Notes: generated from the sequence alone by a model not told the origin. 64,000 nt of DNA from Pseudomonas petrae (GCF_021728295.1 NZ_JAKJXE010000006.1:186001-250000); one strand, 5' to 3'. Positions 1-9,340 are shown, counted from the stretch's first letter. Numbers and translations are program-made.

Positions 1-635
1 GCGACGCGGTGCTGTCGGGGTATCTGGGGAGCGCAGCGCAGGGACGGGCGATTCTGAGCGCCGTTGCACAGATCAAACGCGCTAATCCGCGCGCGCTGTA
101 TTTGTGTGATCCGGTGATGGGGCACCCGGAGAAGGGCTGCATCGTGCCGCAGGAGGTCAGCGATTTCCTGCTGGACGAAGCCGCTGCGGTGGCCGACTTT
201 CTTTGTCCGAATCAGCTGGAGCTGGACAGCTTCTCCGGTCGCAAACCCGAATCGTTGCTCGACTGCGTGGCAATGGCTCGGGCGTTGCTGGCCCGAGGCC
301 CCAAGGCGGTCGTCGTCAAACACCTGGCCTATCCGGAGAAACCTGCAGACGGCTTTGAGATGCTGCTGGTGACCGAACACGAAACCTGGCACCTGCGCCG
401 ACCGCTGCTGGCATTCCCTCGGCAGCCGGTCGGTGTGGGCGACCTGACTTCCGGGCTGTTCCTGTCCCGGATTCTGCTGGGTGACGACCTGCGCAGCGCC
501 TTCGAATTCGCGGCGTCAGCGGTGCATGAAGTGCTCCTGGAAACCCAGGCCTGCGGCAGCTACGAGCTGGAACTGGTGCGCTCGCAGGACCGCATTGCTC
601 ATCCGCGCGTAAGGTTCGAAGCGGTCCGGCTTTAA
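1..635 (+). CDS. pdxY: pyridoxal kinase PdxY, 3' part
   Basis: The 5' end lies outside the window; the reading frame is open from base 3 (reading [11 protein letters not shown]). About 210 C-terminal residues are visible. They carry the PdxY/PdxK pattern of the ribokinase fold: [10 protein letters not shown], a LCPNQLELD segment, and the C-terminal [10 protein letters not shown] motif that holds the catalytic aspartate and the phosphate-binding glycines. The enzyme phosphorylates pyridoxal with ATP in the vitamin B6 salvage pathway. It ends 19 bp before the convergent thioesterase stop. Assignment to PdxY rather than PdxK rests on overall resemblance and on pdxY lying near uvrD in other pseudomonads. 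Confidence 0.88.
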   Translation, partial: DAVLSGYLGSAAQGRAILSAVAQIKRANPRALYLCDPVMGHPEKGCIVPQEVSDFLLDEAAAVADFLCPNQLELDSFSGRKPESLLDCVAMARALLARGPKAVVVKHLAYPEKPADGFEMLLVTEHETWHLRRPLLAFPRQPVGVGDLTSGLFLSRILLGDDLRSAFEFAASAVHEVLLETQACGSYELELVRSQDRIAHPRVRFEAVRL

Positions 636-654
636 GCCGAATTCCGGCGCTGGA

Positions 655-1140
655 TTACACCGGCTCATCCTTGATTTCACGATAACGCTTCTCCAGTTCC
701 TGACGGATCTGGCGGCGTTGTTGTGCCTGCACGTAACGGCGCTTGTCTTCGCTGTTGGCCGGCGTCAGCGGCGGTACGCTGGCAGGTTTGCGCTGGTCGT
801 CTACCGCCACCATGGTGAAGAAGCAGCTGTTGGTGTGACGAACCGAGCGCTCGCGGATGTTTTCGGTCACTACCTTGATGCCCACTTCCATGGACGTATT
901 GCCGGTGTAGTTGACCGATGCCAGGAATGTGACCAGCTCGCCGACGTGAATCGGCTCACGGAAAATCACCTGATCCACCGACAGCGTCACCACATAGCGG
1001 CCTGCGTAACGGCTCGCGCATGCGTAGGCAACTTCGTCGAGGTACTTCAGCAGCGTCCCGCCGTGCACGTTGCCGGAGAAGTTGGCCATGTCCGGGGTCA
1101 TCAATACAGTCATCGACAGTTGGGCGTTTCCGGGTTCCAT
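655..1140 (-). CDS. acyl-CoA thioesterase, hotdog fold
   Basis: A 161-residue single-hotdog thioesterase of the YciA/BACH type, which hydrolyses acyl-CoA to free acid and CoA. Near residue 25 it has NVHGGTLLKYLDEVAY, the HGG..LK..DE signature containing the catalytic aspartate. A second conserved strand region reads VGELVTFLASVNYTGNTSMEVG. The C-terminal 40 residues are charged and probably helical (QRRQIRQELEKRY). The ATG start is preceded only by a weak Shine-Dalgarno (GTGAGCAC). It is convergent with pdxY. A second, shorter thioesterase of the same broad class lies at 34710-35111. Substrate range cannot be read from the sequence. Confidence 0.85.
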   Translation of the reverse strand: MEPGNAQLSMTVLMTPDMANFSGNVHGGTLLKYLDEVAYACASRYAGRYVVTLSVDQVIFREPIHVGELVTFLASVNYTGNTSMEVGIKVVTENIRERSVRHTNSCFFTMVAVDDQRKPASVPPLTPANSEDKRRYVQAQQRRQIRQELEKRYREIKDEPV

Positions 1141-1449
1141 AGCGTGCTCACGGTCAAAAAGGGTCAGAAGGCACCTTGCTCAGGTGCTCGAATGCAGATT
1201 GGCTACAAAACCATCGATACCGGGACGCCGACGACCGCTCCGCCGTCACGCCCTGCACCCATCTGTTTCCATATATTGCACTGGCTTCTGCCGCTTTTGT
1301 GCGGTGTTAACCTGCGGAAGCCCTTGGATGGGGTAAATCCTGCGTCTCAGTCAGAATATTCAGGCTTTATTGGCGAGTTTTCGTACAGCAGTCGTCTCTC
1401 TTTCAGACGGATACGCGTATTTCACCGATTGCCAGCAGGAGCAGCGCCT
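1141..1449. other. intergenic region before the antiporter
   Basis: A 309-bp gap between divergent genes. I see no convincing small gene or structured RNA. It must hold both promoters. The only clear signal is the AGGAG at 1437-1441, eight bases before the GTG start of the antiporter. The reading frame of the antiporter is open far upstream of this GTG (to 718), but that extension lies antisense to the thioesterase gene and is not expected to be coding. Confidence 0.5.
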
Positions 1450-3204
1450 GTGCATGCCATCAGTTTCATTCAAGACCTGGCTGTGATCATGCTCATCGCT
1501 GGCGTCGTAACGGTGGTGTTTCATCGGCTCAAGCAACCCGTGGTGCTCGGCTACATTGTTGCCGGGTTCATCATCGGCCCACACACCCCGCCCTTTGGCC
1601 TCATTCACGACGAAGACACCATCAAGACCCTCGCCGAACTGGGCGTGATCTTTCTAATGTTTTGCCTTGGCCTGGAATTCAGCCTGCGCAAGCTGTTCAA
1701 GGTGGGCGCGACGGCTTTCATAGCTGCGTTTCTCGAAATCATGCTGATGATCTGGATCGGTTACGAAATCGGCCAGTTCTTCGCCTGGAACACCATGGAC
1801 TCGCTGTTCCTGGGCGCCATTCTGGCGATCTCGTCCACCACCATCATCGTCAAAGCGCTCAACGATCTGAAGATGAAAAACCAGCGCTTTGCCCAGCTGA
1901 TCTTCGGCGTGCTCATCGTTGAAGACATCCTCGGCATTGGCATCATCGCGCTGTTATCGGGCATCGCCGTGAGCGGCACGGTCAGTTCCGGCGAGGTGAT
2001 TTCAACCGTCGGCAAGCTATCGCTGTTCATGATCGTCGCGCTGGTCATCGGCATTCTGGTGGTGCCGCGGTTGCTGGCTTATGTGGCGAAGTTCGAAAGC
2101 AACGAGATGCTGCTGATCACGGTGCTGGGCCTCTGTTTCGGCTTTTGCCTGCTGGTGGTCAAACTCGAATACAGCATGGTGCTGGGCGCGTTTCTTATCG
2201 GCGCGATCATGGCCGAATCTAGGCAACTGGCGAAGATCGAGCACCTGGTCGAGCCCATCCGTGACATGTTCAGCGCGATCTTCTTCGTCGCGATCGGCTT
2301 GATGATCGATCCGAAAATTCTGCTCGACTACGCGTGGCCCATTGCTGTGATCACTGTCGCTGTGGTGCTGGGCAAAATGATTTCCTGCGGGTTGGGCGCC
2401 TTTATCGCCGGCAACGACGGTAAGACCTCGCTGCGGGTGGGAATGGGGCTGTCACAGATTGGCGAATTCTCCTTCATCATCGCAGCGCTGGGGATGACGC
2501 TGCAGGTCACCAGCGACTTTCTCTATCCGGTCGCCGTGGCGGTCTCCGCAATCACGACGCTGTTGACGCCTTACCTCATCCGCGCAGCAGATCCGCTGTC
2601 CCACACGCTGGGCGCCATTGTTCCTGCACCCGTGGCGCGGGTGTTTGGCCTGTACGGAGAGTGGCTGCGCAGCATTCAGCCGCAAGGGCAAGGCGCGGTG
2701 CTGGCGGCGATGATCCGAAAGATCCTGCTGCAAGTCGGCATCAATCTGGCGCTGGTCATCGCCATCTTCTTCACCGGGGCATTCTTTGCGGAGCGGATTG
2801 GCGTGTATTTCAGCGATTGGGTCAGCGACGTCGGGCAGCAAAAAGCCTGGATCTGGGGCGCTGCATTGCTATTGTCGCTGCCGTTTCTGATCGCTGCTTA
2901 CCGCAAGCTCAAGGCGCTTTCGATGCTGCTGGCAGAGATAAGCGTGAAGCCGGAGATGGCGGGCAGGCATACAGCGCGCGTCCGTCGGGTGATCGCCGAA
3001 GTGATCCCGTTGCTGTCATTGATGGTGATTTTTCTGCTCATCGCATTGCTGTCATCCAGCATGCTGCCGACGCGCGAATGGCTAATGCTGATCGTCGTGG
3101 TGGCGGCCGCGGTGGCTGCCGTGTTGTGGCGCTGGTTCATCCGGGTGCACACGCGCATGCAGATCGCGTTGCTCGAAACCCTGGGCAATCACCCTGAGTC
3201 ATGA
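1450..3204 (+). CDS. CPA2-family cation:proton antiporter
   Basis: Predicted inner-membrane antiporter of 584 residues in the KefB/KefC/NhaS-like CPA2 group. Residues 1-385 form the transmembrane exchanger core, with the conserved VVLGYIVAGFIIGPHTP near the N terminus and ISSTTIIVKAL and GLSQIGEFSFI in the core. Unlike KefB and KefC, there is no C-terminal Rossmann (TrkA-N/RCK) domain. The last 200 residues instead contain about four more hydrophobic segments, so glutathione or NAD gating is unlikely. GTG at 1450 is chosen as start because AGGAG sits eight bases upstream and the hydrophobic N terminus begins there. The transported ion (K+ or Na+) is not determinable. Confidence 0.85.
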   Translation: MHAISFIQDLAVIMLIAGVVTVVFHRLKQPVVLGYIVAGFIIGPHTPPFGLIHDEDTIKTLAELGVIFLMFCLGLEFSLRKLFKVGATAFIAAFLEIMLMIWIGYEIGQFFAWNTMDSLFLGAILAISSTTIIVKALNDLKMKNQRFAQLIFGVLIVEDILGIGIIALLSGIAVSGTVSSGEVISTVGKLSLFMIVALVIGILVVPRLLAYVAKFESNEMLLITVLGLCFGFCLLVVKLEYSMVLGAFLIGAIMAESRQLAKIEHLVEPIRDMFSAIFFVAIGLMIDPKILLDYAWPIAVITVAVVLGKMISCGLGAFIAGNDGKTSLRVGMGLSQIGEFSFIIAALGMTLQVTSDFLYPVAVAVSAITTLLTPYLIRAADPLSHTLGAIVPAPVARVFGLYGEWLRSIQPQGQGAVLAAMIRKILLQVGINLALVIAIFFTGAFFAERIGVYFSDWVSDVGQQKAWIWGAALLLSLPFLIAAYRKLKALSMLLAEISVKPEMAGRHTARVRRVIAEVIPLLSLMVIFLLIALLSSSMLPTREWLMLIVVVAAAVAAVLWRWFIRVHTRMQIALLETLGNHPES

Positions 3205-3207
3205 GCG

Positions 3208-3247
3208 CTGAATCAGCCTTGAGGTTCGTGCCTCAAGGCTGATTCAG
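3208..3247. terminator. bidirectional terminator-like hairpin
   Basis: A perfect 17-bp inverted repeat, CTGAATCAGCCTTGAGG and its complement, around the loop TTCGTG. It lies just after the antiporter stop and before the end of the convergent SUKH gene. No strong T-run follows on either strand, so it may act as a processing or stability structure as much as a terminator. Confidence 0.6.
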
Positions 3248-3264
3248 GAGAGCAGTTGTGCTTC

Positions 3265-3672
3265 TCAGCTTTCCAGCCAGACATCCCGCGCCCAGTGCCA
3301 GACGGATTCCCAGCTCTCTTCGGTCACGAGTTCTTCTTCGCCAGACCACAACACCACAGTGCCGTCTTCTTCAACGCAGTAGTAATCCTCGCCGTCCTGA
3401 CAGATCGGGATCAATTCGCGCGGCACGCCGATGTCCCAGGCGGTCGCTGCCACTTCCGGCAGATAGGTATGCGAGCCCGGATCAGTGACGGTGACGGGCT
3501 CAAGGCTGCCGTAGACCACGTCGCTGACGGTCAGCAAGAACTCCTTGAAGACGAAGGGGATATTGATGAACAGCTGCTCCTCAACCTCGACCAGCTGATC
3601 TTCATCAGGCAGCTCAAGCGGGACAGGGACCGGCTCATTGGCTTCACGGAGTTGTTCGATGACTTCTTCCAC
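3265..3672 (-). CDS. SMI1/KNR4 (SUKH) family protein
   Basis: A 135-residue acidic protein of the SMI1/KNR4 (SUKH) superfamily. Support comes from the N-terminal LPEDEQL-like helix (LPDEDQLVEVEEQL), the IPFVFKEFLLTVSD segment, and the later GVPRELIPICQDGEDYYCVEE region, which matches the family pattern of a hydrophobic strand, a Pro-x-x-x-D-G turn and an aromatic strand. Many SUKH proteins are immunity proteins to contact-dependent or polymorphic toxins, but others are regulators. No toxin, Rhs or T6SS gene is adjacent, so a role cannot be assigned. It is followed on its 5' side by a short gap to the Tim44-like gene. Confidence 0.78.
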   Translation of the reverse strand: MEEVIEQLREANEPVPVPLELPDEDQLVEVEEQLFINIPFVFKEFLLTVSDVVYGSLEPVTVTDPGSHTYLPEVAATAWDIGVPRELIPICQDGEDYYCVEEDGTVVLWSGEEELVTEESWESVWHWARDVWLES

Positions 3673-3742
3673 GACGTGGATCCTCTAACGATTTGCGCGG
3701 GTTATACAGTAGCTCAAAGACATCGCCAAATTAACTTGGCTT

Positions 3743-3777
3743 CTCTAAAAACAGAACCCCGGAACAAGTCCGGGGTT
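3743..3777 (-). terminator. rho-independent terminator of the Tim44-like gene
   Basis: Stem AACCCCGGA (3755-3763) pairs with TCCGGGGTT (3769-3777) around a 5-base loop. On the minus strand the stem is followed by CTGTTTTTAG, giving a five-U tract. It starts 23 bp after the stop codon of the gene ending at 3800. Confidence 0.85.
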
Positions 3778-3799
3778 CATTTGCAGCAGCTCAGCGGTA

Positions 3800-4654
3800 T
3801 TAGCCGTTCTGACGAATACCTGCCACCAGCCAGGGCTGGTTGTCGCCTTGAGGACGTTCCATGTTCCAGCTCTCGCTGAACACTTCGCCCTGGTCAAAGC
3901 GCGACGTTTTCGACACACCGTTAAACGTCAGCGTGGCGATGGTCTTGTCGGCGCGATCATCCAGGCCGTCAAGTTGCACGGTGAGGTTGTCGATGAACGT
4001 GGACTGGAAACCATCGCCCAGATCGGCGCGTTCTTTTTTCAGGAACTGCAGCATCTGCGGGGTCACGAACTCCGAGATCTTGTCCATCTCGTTCGCGTCC
4101 CAGTGCTGTTGCAGCGACTGGAAGTGGCCGCGCGCCGCTTCAAGGAAGCGTTCTTCGTTGAACCAGGCCGGCGCGTTGATCACCGGACGGGCTGCCGCTG
4201 CTGGAGCGGAACCGCCGAAGATCGAATTCTGTGCCGGTTGTGGCTGTTCGAAGGTTTCACGCTGATAAGGAGCACCAGCGGGGGCCATCTGTGGCTGCTG
4301 TTTGCGTCGACGCGCTGCGATGAAGCGGAAGATCACGAAAGCGATGATCGCCATGATCAGGATATCGAAGAACTGCATGCCCTCGAAGCCACCGCCCATG
4401 AACATGGAAGCCAGAAGACCACCCGCAGCGAGACCGGCCAATGGGCCCAGCCATTTTGAAGCACCGCCCGCAGCAGGCGCAGGACGGCCGGCGGCGTTAG
4501 GTGCTGCGGCAGGAGCAGAAGGAGCTGTTTGACGCGCCTGGTGACTTGGCGCCGAGCCCATGCTCTTGCCACCACCGAAACGCGCAGCATTGACATCGAG
4601 GCTCATGGTGAGCCCGATAATCATTGCCAGAGCGATGCTAAGAAAACGTTGCAT
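3800..4654 (-). CDS. Tim44-domain membrane protein
   Basis: A 284-residue protein in three parts. Residues 1-23 are a signal-like hydrophobic segment (MQRFLSIALAMIIGLTMS). Residues 25-70 are an Ala/Pro/Ser-rich linker. Two hydrophobic stretches then follow around 72-115, the second ending in a basic RFIAARRRKQQ cluster. The C-terminal 130 residues form a Tim44-like domain (EERFLEAARGHFQSLQQHWD onward), including the LTFNGVSKTSRFDQGEVFSE strand pair. The start at 4654 is chosen because the signal segment begins there with GGGAA upstream; an in-frame start at 4690 would only add residues before the signal. In bacteria this domain occurs in uncharacterised envelope proteins; the function is unknown. 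Confidence 0.8.
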   Translation of the reverse strand: MQRFLSIALAMIIGLTMSLDVNAARFGGGKSMGSAPSHQARQTAPSAPAAAPNAAGRPAPAAGGASKWLGPLAGLAAGGLLASMFMGGGFEGMQFFDILIMAIIAFVIFRFIAARRRKQQPQMAPAGAPYQRETFEQPQPAQNSIFGGSAPAAAARPVINAPAWFNEERFLEAARGHFQSLQQHWDANEMDKISEFVTPQMLQFLKKERADLGDGFQSTFIDNLTVQLDGLDDRADKTIATLTFNGVSKTSRFDQGEVFSESWNMERPQGDNQPWLVAGIRQNG

Positions 4655-4860
4655 AAGGGAATTCCCGTTTGTGGATTGCACGCGCGCCATGTTGCACAGG
4701 ACAAATGGGGATGACCAGCGGCCATATGTTTCCGGCTTTTGCGTGAATCTTCACCTGCCTGTTCTACTTGGGTTGTAGGCAGATGAAGAAAGTTCTGTAG
4801 GAAAGATGGGGGGTGGATGTGGGAATGCAAGGGGCGCGTCGAAGCGTTGTCAGTCGTCGG

Positions 4861-7044
4861 TCACACCGGCTCGAGCTTCGCGTACCCCAGCATCAGCCAC
4901 TTGCTGCCTTCCGAAAAGTTGACCTGGACCCGCGCCTGAGCACCAGATCCCTCGAAGTTGAGGATCACGCCTTCGCCAAACACCGCATGCTGCACGTGCT
5001 GACCCAGGGAGAACTGGCTCTGCGGAATGGCTTCGCCATCGAACAGACGACTCGGGGCCATGGTTTTAGAACCGCCGAACGGCCGCGTCACGCTGTTGGA
5101 CAGCCGCACTTCCTGAATCAGATTGGGCGGGACCTCCCGTACGAAGCGCGAGACCTTGTTGTAGGTTTCGCTTCCGTACAGGCGTCGGGTTTCTGCATAC
5201 GTCATCACCAGGTGCTGCATGGCACGGGTGATGCCCACGTAAGCCAGTCGACGCTCTTCTTCCAGACGACCCGGCTCTTCCAGGCTCATCTTGTGCGGAA
5301 ACAGACCTTCTTCCATGCCCACCAGGAACACGTACGGAAACTCCAGACCTTTGGCGCTGTGCAGCGTCATCAACTGAATGCTGTCTTCGTGCTCGTCCGC
5401 CTGCGTATCGCCTGCCTCCAGTGAGGCATGGCCGAGGAATGCAGCCAGTGGCGTCAGGTCCTCCTCTTCGTCGCTGTTCTCGAAGGCACGCGCGGCGCTG
5501 ACCAGTTCCTCAAGGTTTTCCACCCGGGCCTGGCCTTTCTCGCCTTTCTCTTCCTTGTGGTACGTGATCAGGCCGGACTGCTCGATGACCGTTTGGGTCA
5601 TCAGGTGCAGCGGCATGTCCGCGGCCTTGGCGGCGAGGTTTTCGATCAGTTCGATAAACGCGCCCAGCGCGCCAGCCGCACGACCAGTCAGCCCTTTATT
5701 GGCGACCAGCAGGCGCATGGCTTCCCACATCGACACGTCGGCATGGCGCGCATGCTCGCGAATCGCTTCGACGGTTTTCTCACCAATGCCGCGCGGCGGG
5801 ACGTTGATCACCCGTTCCAGCGCCGAATCGTTACCGCGCCCGTCCAGCAAACGCATATACGCCATGGCGTTCTTGATTTCGGCGCGCTCGAAGAATCGCT
5901 GGCCTCCGTAAATACGGTACGGGATGCGCTCGCGCAGCAAGGCTTCTTCGAGGACCCGCGACTGGGCGTTGGAGCGGTACAGAATGGCGATGTCGCTGCG
6001 CGCGAGGCCGGTCTTGATCGCGCTTTCGATGGTCTCGACCACGTAGCGCGCTTCGTCGTGTTCGTTGAACGCGGCATAAAGGCTGATCAGTTCGCCATCG
6101 CCGACGTCAGTCCACAGCTCTTTACCCAGACGCCCCGTGTTGTTGACGATCAGGCCGTTGGCGGCCTTGAGGATACTCGCGGTGGAGCGATAGTTCTGCT
6201 CCAGGCGAATGGTCTCGGTGTCGGGGAAGTCTTCGGAATACTGATGAATATTTTCGATCTTCGCGCCGCGCCAGCCATAGATGGACTGGTCGTCGTCGCC
6301 TACCACCATCAGGCTGTCGCCACCCTGGGCAAGCAGGCGCAACCAGGCGTATTGAACGGCGTTGGTGTCCTGGAATTCGTCCACCAGCACGTGACGGAAA
6401 CGACGCTGATAGTGCGCAAGCAGGCTCGGGTTGTCGCGCCACAGGTCCAGCGCGCGAAGCAGGAGCTCGGAGAAGTCGATGACGCCGGCGCGCTGACAGG
6501 CCGCTTCATACGCCTCGTAGACCGACTTCATGGTCGTCAGAAACAGGTCGCCCGAGGCCTGAATGTGTTTAGGGCGCAGGCCTTCGTCCTTTTGGCCATT
6601 GATGAACCACTGCGCCTGCCGTGCCGGCCAGCGCTGCTCATCCAGATTCAGCTCGCGCATGACGCGCTTGACCAGTCGCTGCTGGTCATCGCTGTCGAGG
6701 ATCTGGAAGCTCTGGTTCAGACCCGCTTCCTGCCAGTGCGCCCGCAGCAGTCGGTGCGCCAGGCCGTGGAAGGTGCCCACCCACATGCCGGCTGGGTTGA
6801 TACCCATCAACTGCTCGATGCGATGGCGCATCTCGGCAGCGGCCTTGTTTGTGAACGTCACCGACAGGATCGAGTGCGGCGAGGCGTTCTCGACCTGGAT
6901 CAACCAGGCGATACGGTGCACCAGCACTCGGGTTTTGCCGGAACCAGCGCCGGCCAGGACCAACTGACGACCCACAGAGGCAGCTACGGCCTGGCGTTGG
7001 GCATCGTTGAGGGAGTTAAGCAGAAGGGAGAGGTCATCGCGCAT
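4861..7044 (-). CDS. uvrD: DNA helicase II UvrD
   Basis: Superfamily 1A 3'-5' helicase of 727 residues, the usual UvrD length. It unwinds DNA in nucleotide-excision and mismatch repair. Walker A is AGAGSGKT at residues 31-38. Motif Ia contains TFTNKAAAEM, motif II is DEFQDTN near residue 220, motif III GDDDQSIYGWRGA, motif IV QNYRST, and motif V-VI MTLHSAKGLEFPYVF and VGITRAM. The C-terminal tail (LGQHVQHAVFGEGVI) is the Tudor-like RNA-polymerase-binding domain. It is divergent from the GGDEF/EAL gene. No clear LexA box (CTG-N10-CAG) is visible in the 170-bp gap, so SOS control by a canonical site is not supported. Confidence 0.97.
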   Translation of the reverse strand: MRDDLSLLLNSLNDAQRQAVAASVGRQLVLAGAGSGKTRVLVHRIAWLIQVENASPHSILSVTFTNKAAAEMRHRIEQLMGINPAGMWVGTFHGLAHRLLRAHWQEAGLNQSFQILDSDDQQRLVKRVMRELNLDEQRWPARQAQWFINGQKDEGLRPKHIQASGDLFLTTMKSVYEAYEAACQRAGVIDFSELLLRALDLWRDNPSLLAHYQRRFRHVLVDEFQDTNAVQYAWLRLLAQGGDSLMVVGDDDQSIYGWRGAKIENIHQYSEDFPDTETIRLEQNYRSTASILKAANGLIVNNTGRLGKELWTDVGDGELISLYAAFNEHDEARYVVETIESAIKTGLARSDIAILYRSNAQSRVLEEALLRERIPYRIYGGQRFFERAEIKNAMAYMRLLDGRGNDSALERVINVPPRGIGEKTVEAIREHARHADVSMWEAMRLLVANKGLTGRAAGALGAFIELIENLAAKAADMPLHLMTQTVIEQSGLITYHKEEKGEKGQARVENLEELVSAARAFENSDEEEDLTPLAAFLGHASLEAGDTQADEHEDSIQLMTLHSAKGLEFPYVFLVGMEEGLFPHKMSLEEPGRLEEERRLAYVGITRAMQHLVMTYAETRRLYGSETYNKVSRFVREVPPNLIQEVRLSNSVTRPFGGSKTMAPSRLFDGEAIPQSQFSLGQHVQHAVFGEGVILNFEGSGAQARVQVNFSEGSKWLMLGYAKLEPV

Positions 7045-7214
7045 CGGGGCATTCTAGGGTGCCGTGAAGGCATGGGCAAACCCTAACGCTGGCCGGTCGT
7101 GATGTTGTCGGTCCCATTTTGCCGTCTGTAGATTTTAATTGATGACTGTTTGGTCTCGACGGTCCCTTGTGTATCCTCCGCGAACGTTCAAGGCCACCAA
7201 TTATAAGAAACGCC

Positions 7215-9281
7215 ATGACCTTCAGCTCCGAAGCCCCGGCAGACTCTGTGGCGACACGTCGTGTCATCTGCAAGCAGTTCGCGACCCAGCTTGCCGTCGA
7301 GCGCACCCGCCTTCTTTACCAGGGATCGCTGCTGCCGACCCTGTTCATGTTCATCAATGGTTTGCTCTGCGCGTGGCTGCTCTGGAGCCCCGAGCGTTAT
7401 GTGCTGGTTGGCGTCTGGCTGGGATGGCTGTCAGCGCTGGTGTGCCTGCGCGTGCTGCAAGTCGCAGCGTTTAGGTCGGCATCGCTTGATCGTCGATCGC
7501 AACCGATCTGGAATCGCATGTTTCTGGCCGGCGCCTGCGTCAGCGGTTTCACCCTTTCCAGCGCCGCGCTGGTGCTGATGCCGGCGCAAAGCCTGGCCCA
7601 GCAGGCCTGGGTGTTCGGCCTGATCGGCGCTGCGACGCTGTCTGCCAGTGTGGCCTATGCGGTGAGCATTCCGGCGTTCCTCACATTCACGCTGCCGTGT
7701 CTGCTGCCGCCCATCCTCTATCTGTTCTGGACCGACGACCCACAATGCCATGGCTGGGGCTGGCTCGGACTGATTCTGCTGCTGGCACTGATCGTGGTGG
7801 CCGCGCAGGTCAACCGTTTGATCGAGCGGGGCCTGATCCGGCGATTCCAGAACGTGGCGCTCATCGAGCATCTTCAACAGGCCCAGGCCGAAAGCAACGA
7901 GCTTAACCGCGAGCTGACGCGCCAGTACGAAGAGCGTACGCGTTATCTGACCCATTACGATGAGCTGACCGGCCTTGCCAATCGGGCGCTGTTCAACGAG
8001 CGCTTGCGTGAGGCCAATCAGCGTGCGCGTCATGGCGGGCGCACGCTGGCGCTGCTGCACATCAATCTCGATCGCTTTAAGTTGCTGAACGACAGCCTGG
8101 GCCACGACATGGCTGACCAACTGCTGCGCCTTGTTGCGCGCCGGCTGAATGCTCACGTGGGAGACGCCGATACCGTCGCGCGGTTGTCGGCCGACGAGTT
8201 TGCCGTGCTGTTCGACAGCCACGGCAACCTGACCACGTTGGCGCGGATCACGACGCGCCTGCTGGCGAAACTGCGCTTGCCGATATCGGTGTCCGGCCAT
8301 GAGCTGGTGGTCAGCGCCTCGATCGGCATCGCTTTGCTGCCGGGATCTGCAAGGGACATCGCCGCCCTGGTTAGCCAGGCGAATATGGCCATGCAGCACG
8401 CCAAGCACCTGGGCGGCGATAATTTCCAGTTCTACAGCGAGAGCCTTGAGGCGGGCACCCCCGGTCGCTTGCAGCTGGAAATCCAACTGCGTCGCGCGAT
8501 TGCAGAAGGGCAGCTGGAGGTTTTTTATCAGCCGAAGCTGGAGCTCGAGAGCGGGCGCCTCAATTCCGCGGAAGCACTGGTGCGCTGGCGTCATCCCGAG
8601 CGCGGTCTGATTTCGCCCGGCGAGTTCATCGGGTTGGCGGAGGAGACTGGCCTGATCGCCAACATCGGGGAGTTTGTGCTGCGTAAAGCCTGCCATCAGG
8701 CCTGCGAATGGCAGCGGGAGGGCATCGCTCCGATCAGGGTGTCCGTCAATCTCTCGGTGCATCAGATGCGTCAGGGCAAGCTGGTCAGCCTCGTGCGGCA
8801 AGTGCTCGAAGAGACCGGGCTCAAGCCCGAATACCTGGAGCTGGAGCTCACCGAGAGTCAGCTGCTGGAGAGCGTCGAGCACATCATCACCACGTTCCAG
8901 CAACTGCGCGCACTCGGCGTGAAATTGGCCATCGACGATTTCGGCACCGGCTATTCATCGTTGAGCTACCTGAAACGGTTTCCGGTGCACTGTGTGAAGA
9001 TCGACCAGGCCTTTATTCGTGGTTTGAATGAAGGCGCGGAAGACGCGGCGATTACCCGGGCGATCATCGCGATGGCCCATAGTCTTGACCTCAGGGTCGT
9101 GGCCGAGGGCGTGGAAGATTGCGAGCAACTGGAGTTTCTCAGGTCTCACGGTTGCGACGAGGTACAAGGCTACTTGATCAGTCGGCCGGTGGAGGCCAGC
9201 GTCATGGGCGGCATCCTGCGCAGGCGGCAAACCGAAGCCTGGAGTCCTGTGCGAAAAGCCCTACACTGCAAAGCGACCTGA
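7215..9281 (+). CDS. membrane GGDEF/EAL protein, probable c-di-GMP phosphodiesterase
   Basis: A 688-residue protein. The N-terminal 190 residues contain five or six transmembrane segments, followed by a short coiled stretch (HLQQAQAESNELNREL). A GGDEF domain begins at HYDELTGLANRALF. Its signature is SADEF instead of GGDEF, so cyclase activity is probably lost. An EAL domain starts at LEVFYQPK and keeps SAEALVRWRHPERG, ELTESQLL, DDFGTGYSSLSYL and KIDQAFIRG, the residues expected for metal-dependent hydrolysis of cyclic di-GMP. The likely role is therefore phosphodiesterase, with the degenerate GGDEF as a regulatory domain. ATG 7215 is chosen since the hydrophobic region begins soon after; upstream signals are weak. 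Confidence 0.9.
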   Translation: MTFSSEAPADSVATRRVICKQFATQLAVERTRLLYQGSLLPTLFMFINGLLCAWLLWSPERYVLVGVWLGWLSALVCLRVLQVAAFRSASLDRRSQPIWNRMFLAGACVSGFTLSSAALVLMPAQSLAQQAWVFGLIGAATLSASVAYAVSIPAFLTFTLPCLLPPILYLFWTDDPQCHGWGWLGLILLLALIVVAAQVNRLIERGLIRRFQNVALIEHLQQAQAESNELNRELTRQYEERTRYLTHYDELTGLANRALFNERLREANQRARHGGRTLALLHINLDRFKLLNDSLGHDMADQLLRLVARRLNAHVGDADTVARLSADEFAVLFDSHGNLTTLARITTRLLAKLRLPISVSGHELVVSASIGIALLPGSARDIAALVSQANMAMQHAKHLGGDNFQFYSESLEAGTPGRLQLEIQLRRAIAEGQLEVFYQPKLELESGRLNSAEALVRWRHPERGLISPGEFIGLAEETGLIANIGEFVLRKACHQACEWQREGIAPIRVSVNLSVHQMRQGKLVSLVRQVLEETGLKPEYLELELTESQLLESVEHIITTFQQLRALGVKLAIDDFGTGYSSLSYLKRFPVHCVKIDQAFIRGLNEGAEDAAITRAIIAMAHSLDLRVVAEGVEDCEQLEFLRSHGCDEVQGYLISRPVEASVMGGILRRRQTEAWSPVRKALHCKAT

Positions 9282-9340
9282 GCCTCAACACCGATCGGTT
9301 GACCACGGGAAGATCGTTTAACTGTGCGGTTTGCAGGTCA

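Noticed and set aside
718..1449. N-terminal extension of the antiporter to 718
   Set aside because: It would be antisense to the thioesterase gene and lacks membrane-protein character; GTG 1450 has a good AGGAG and begins the hydrophobic core.
5428..7086. Long plus-strand open frame antisense to uvrD (552 codons)
   Set aside because: High-GC antisense shadow of uvrD; composition is His/Gln/Arg-rich and it matches no protein pattern, while uvrD has every helicase motif.
7045..7214. LexA (SOS) box upstream of uvrD
   Set aside because: I looked for CTG-N10-CAG with the usual T/A content and found only partial half-sites (CTGT at 7131) without a partner.
7431..8903. 490-codon minus-strand frame opposite the GGDEF/EAL gene
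   Set aside because: Shadow frame of a well-supported coding gene with typical antisense composition.
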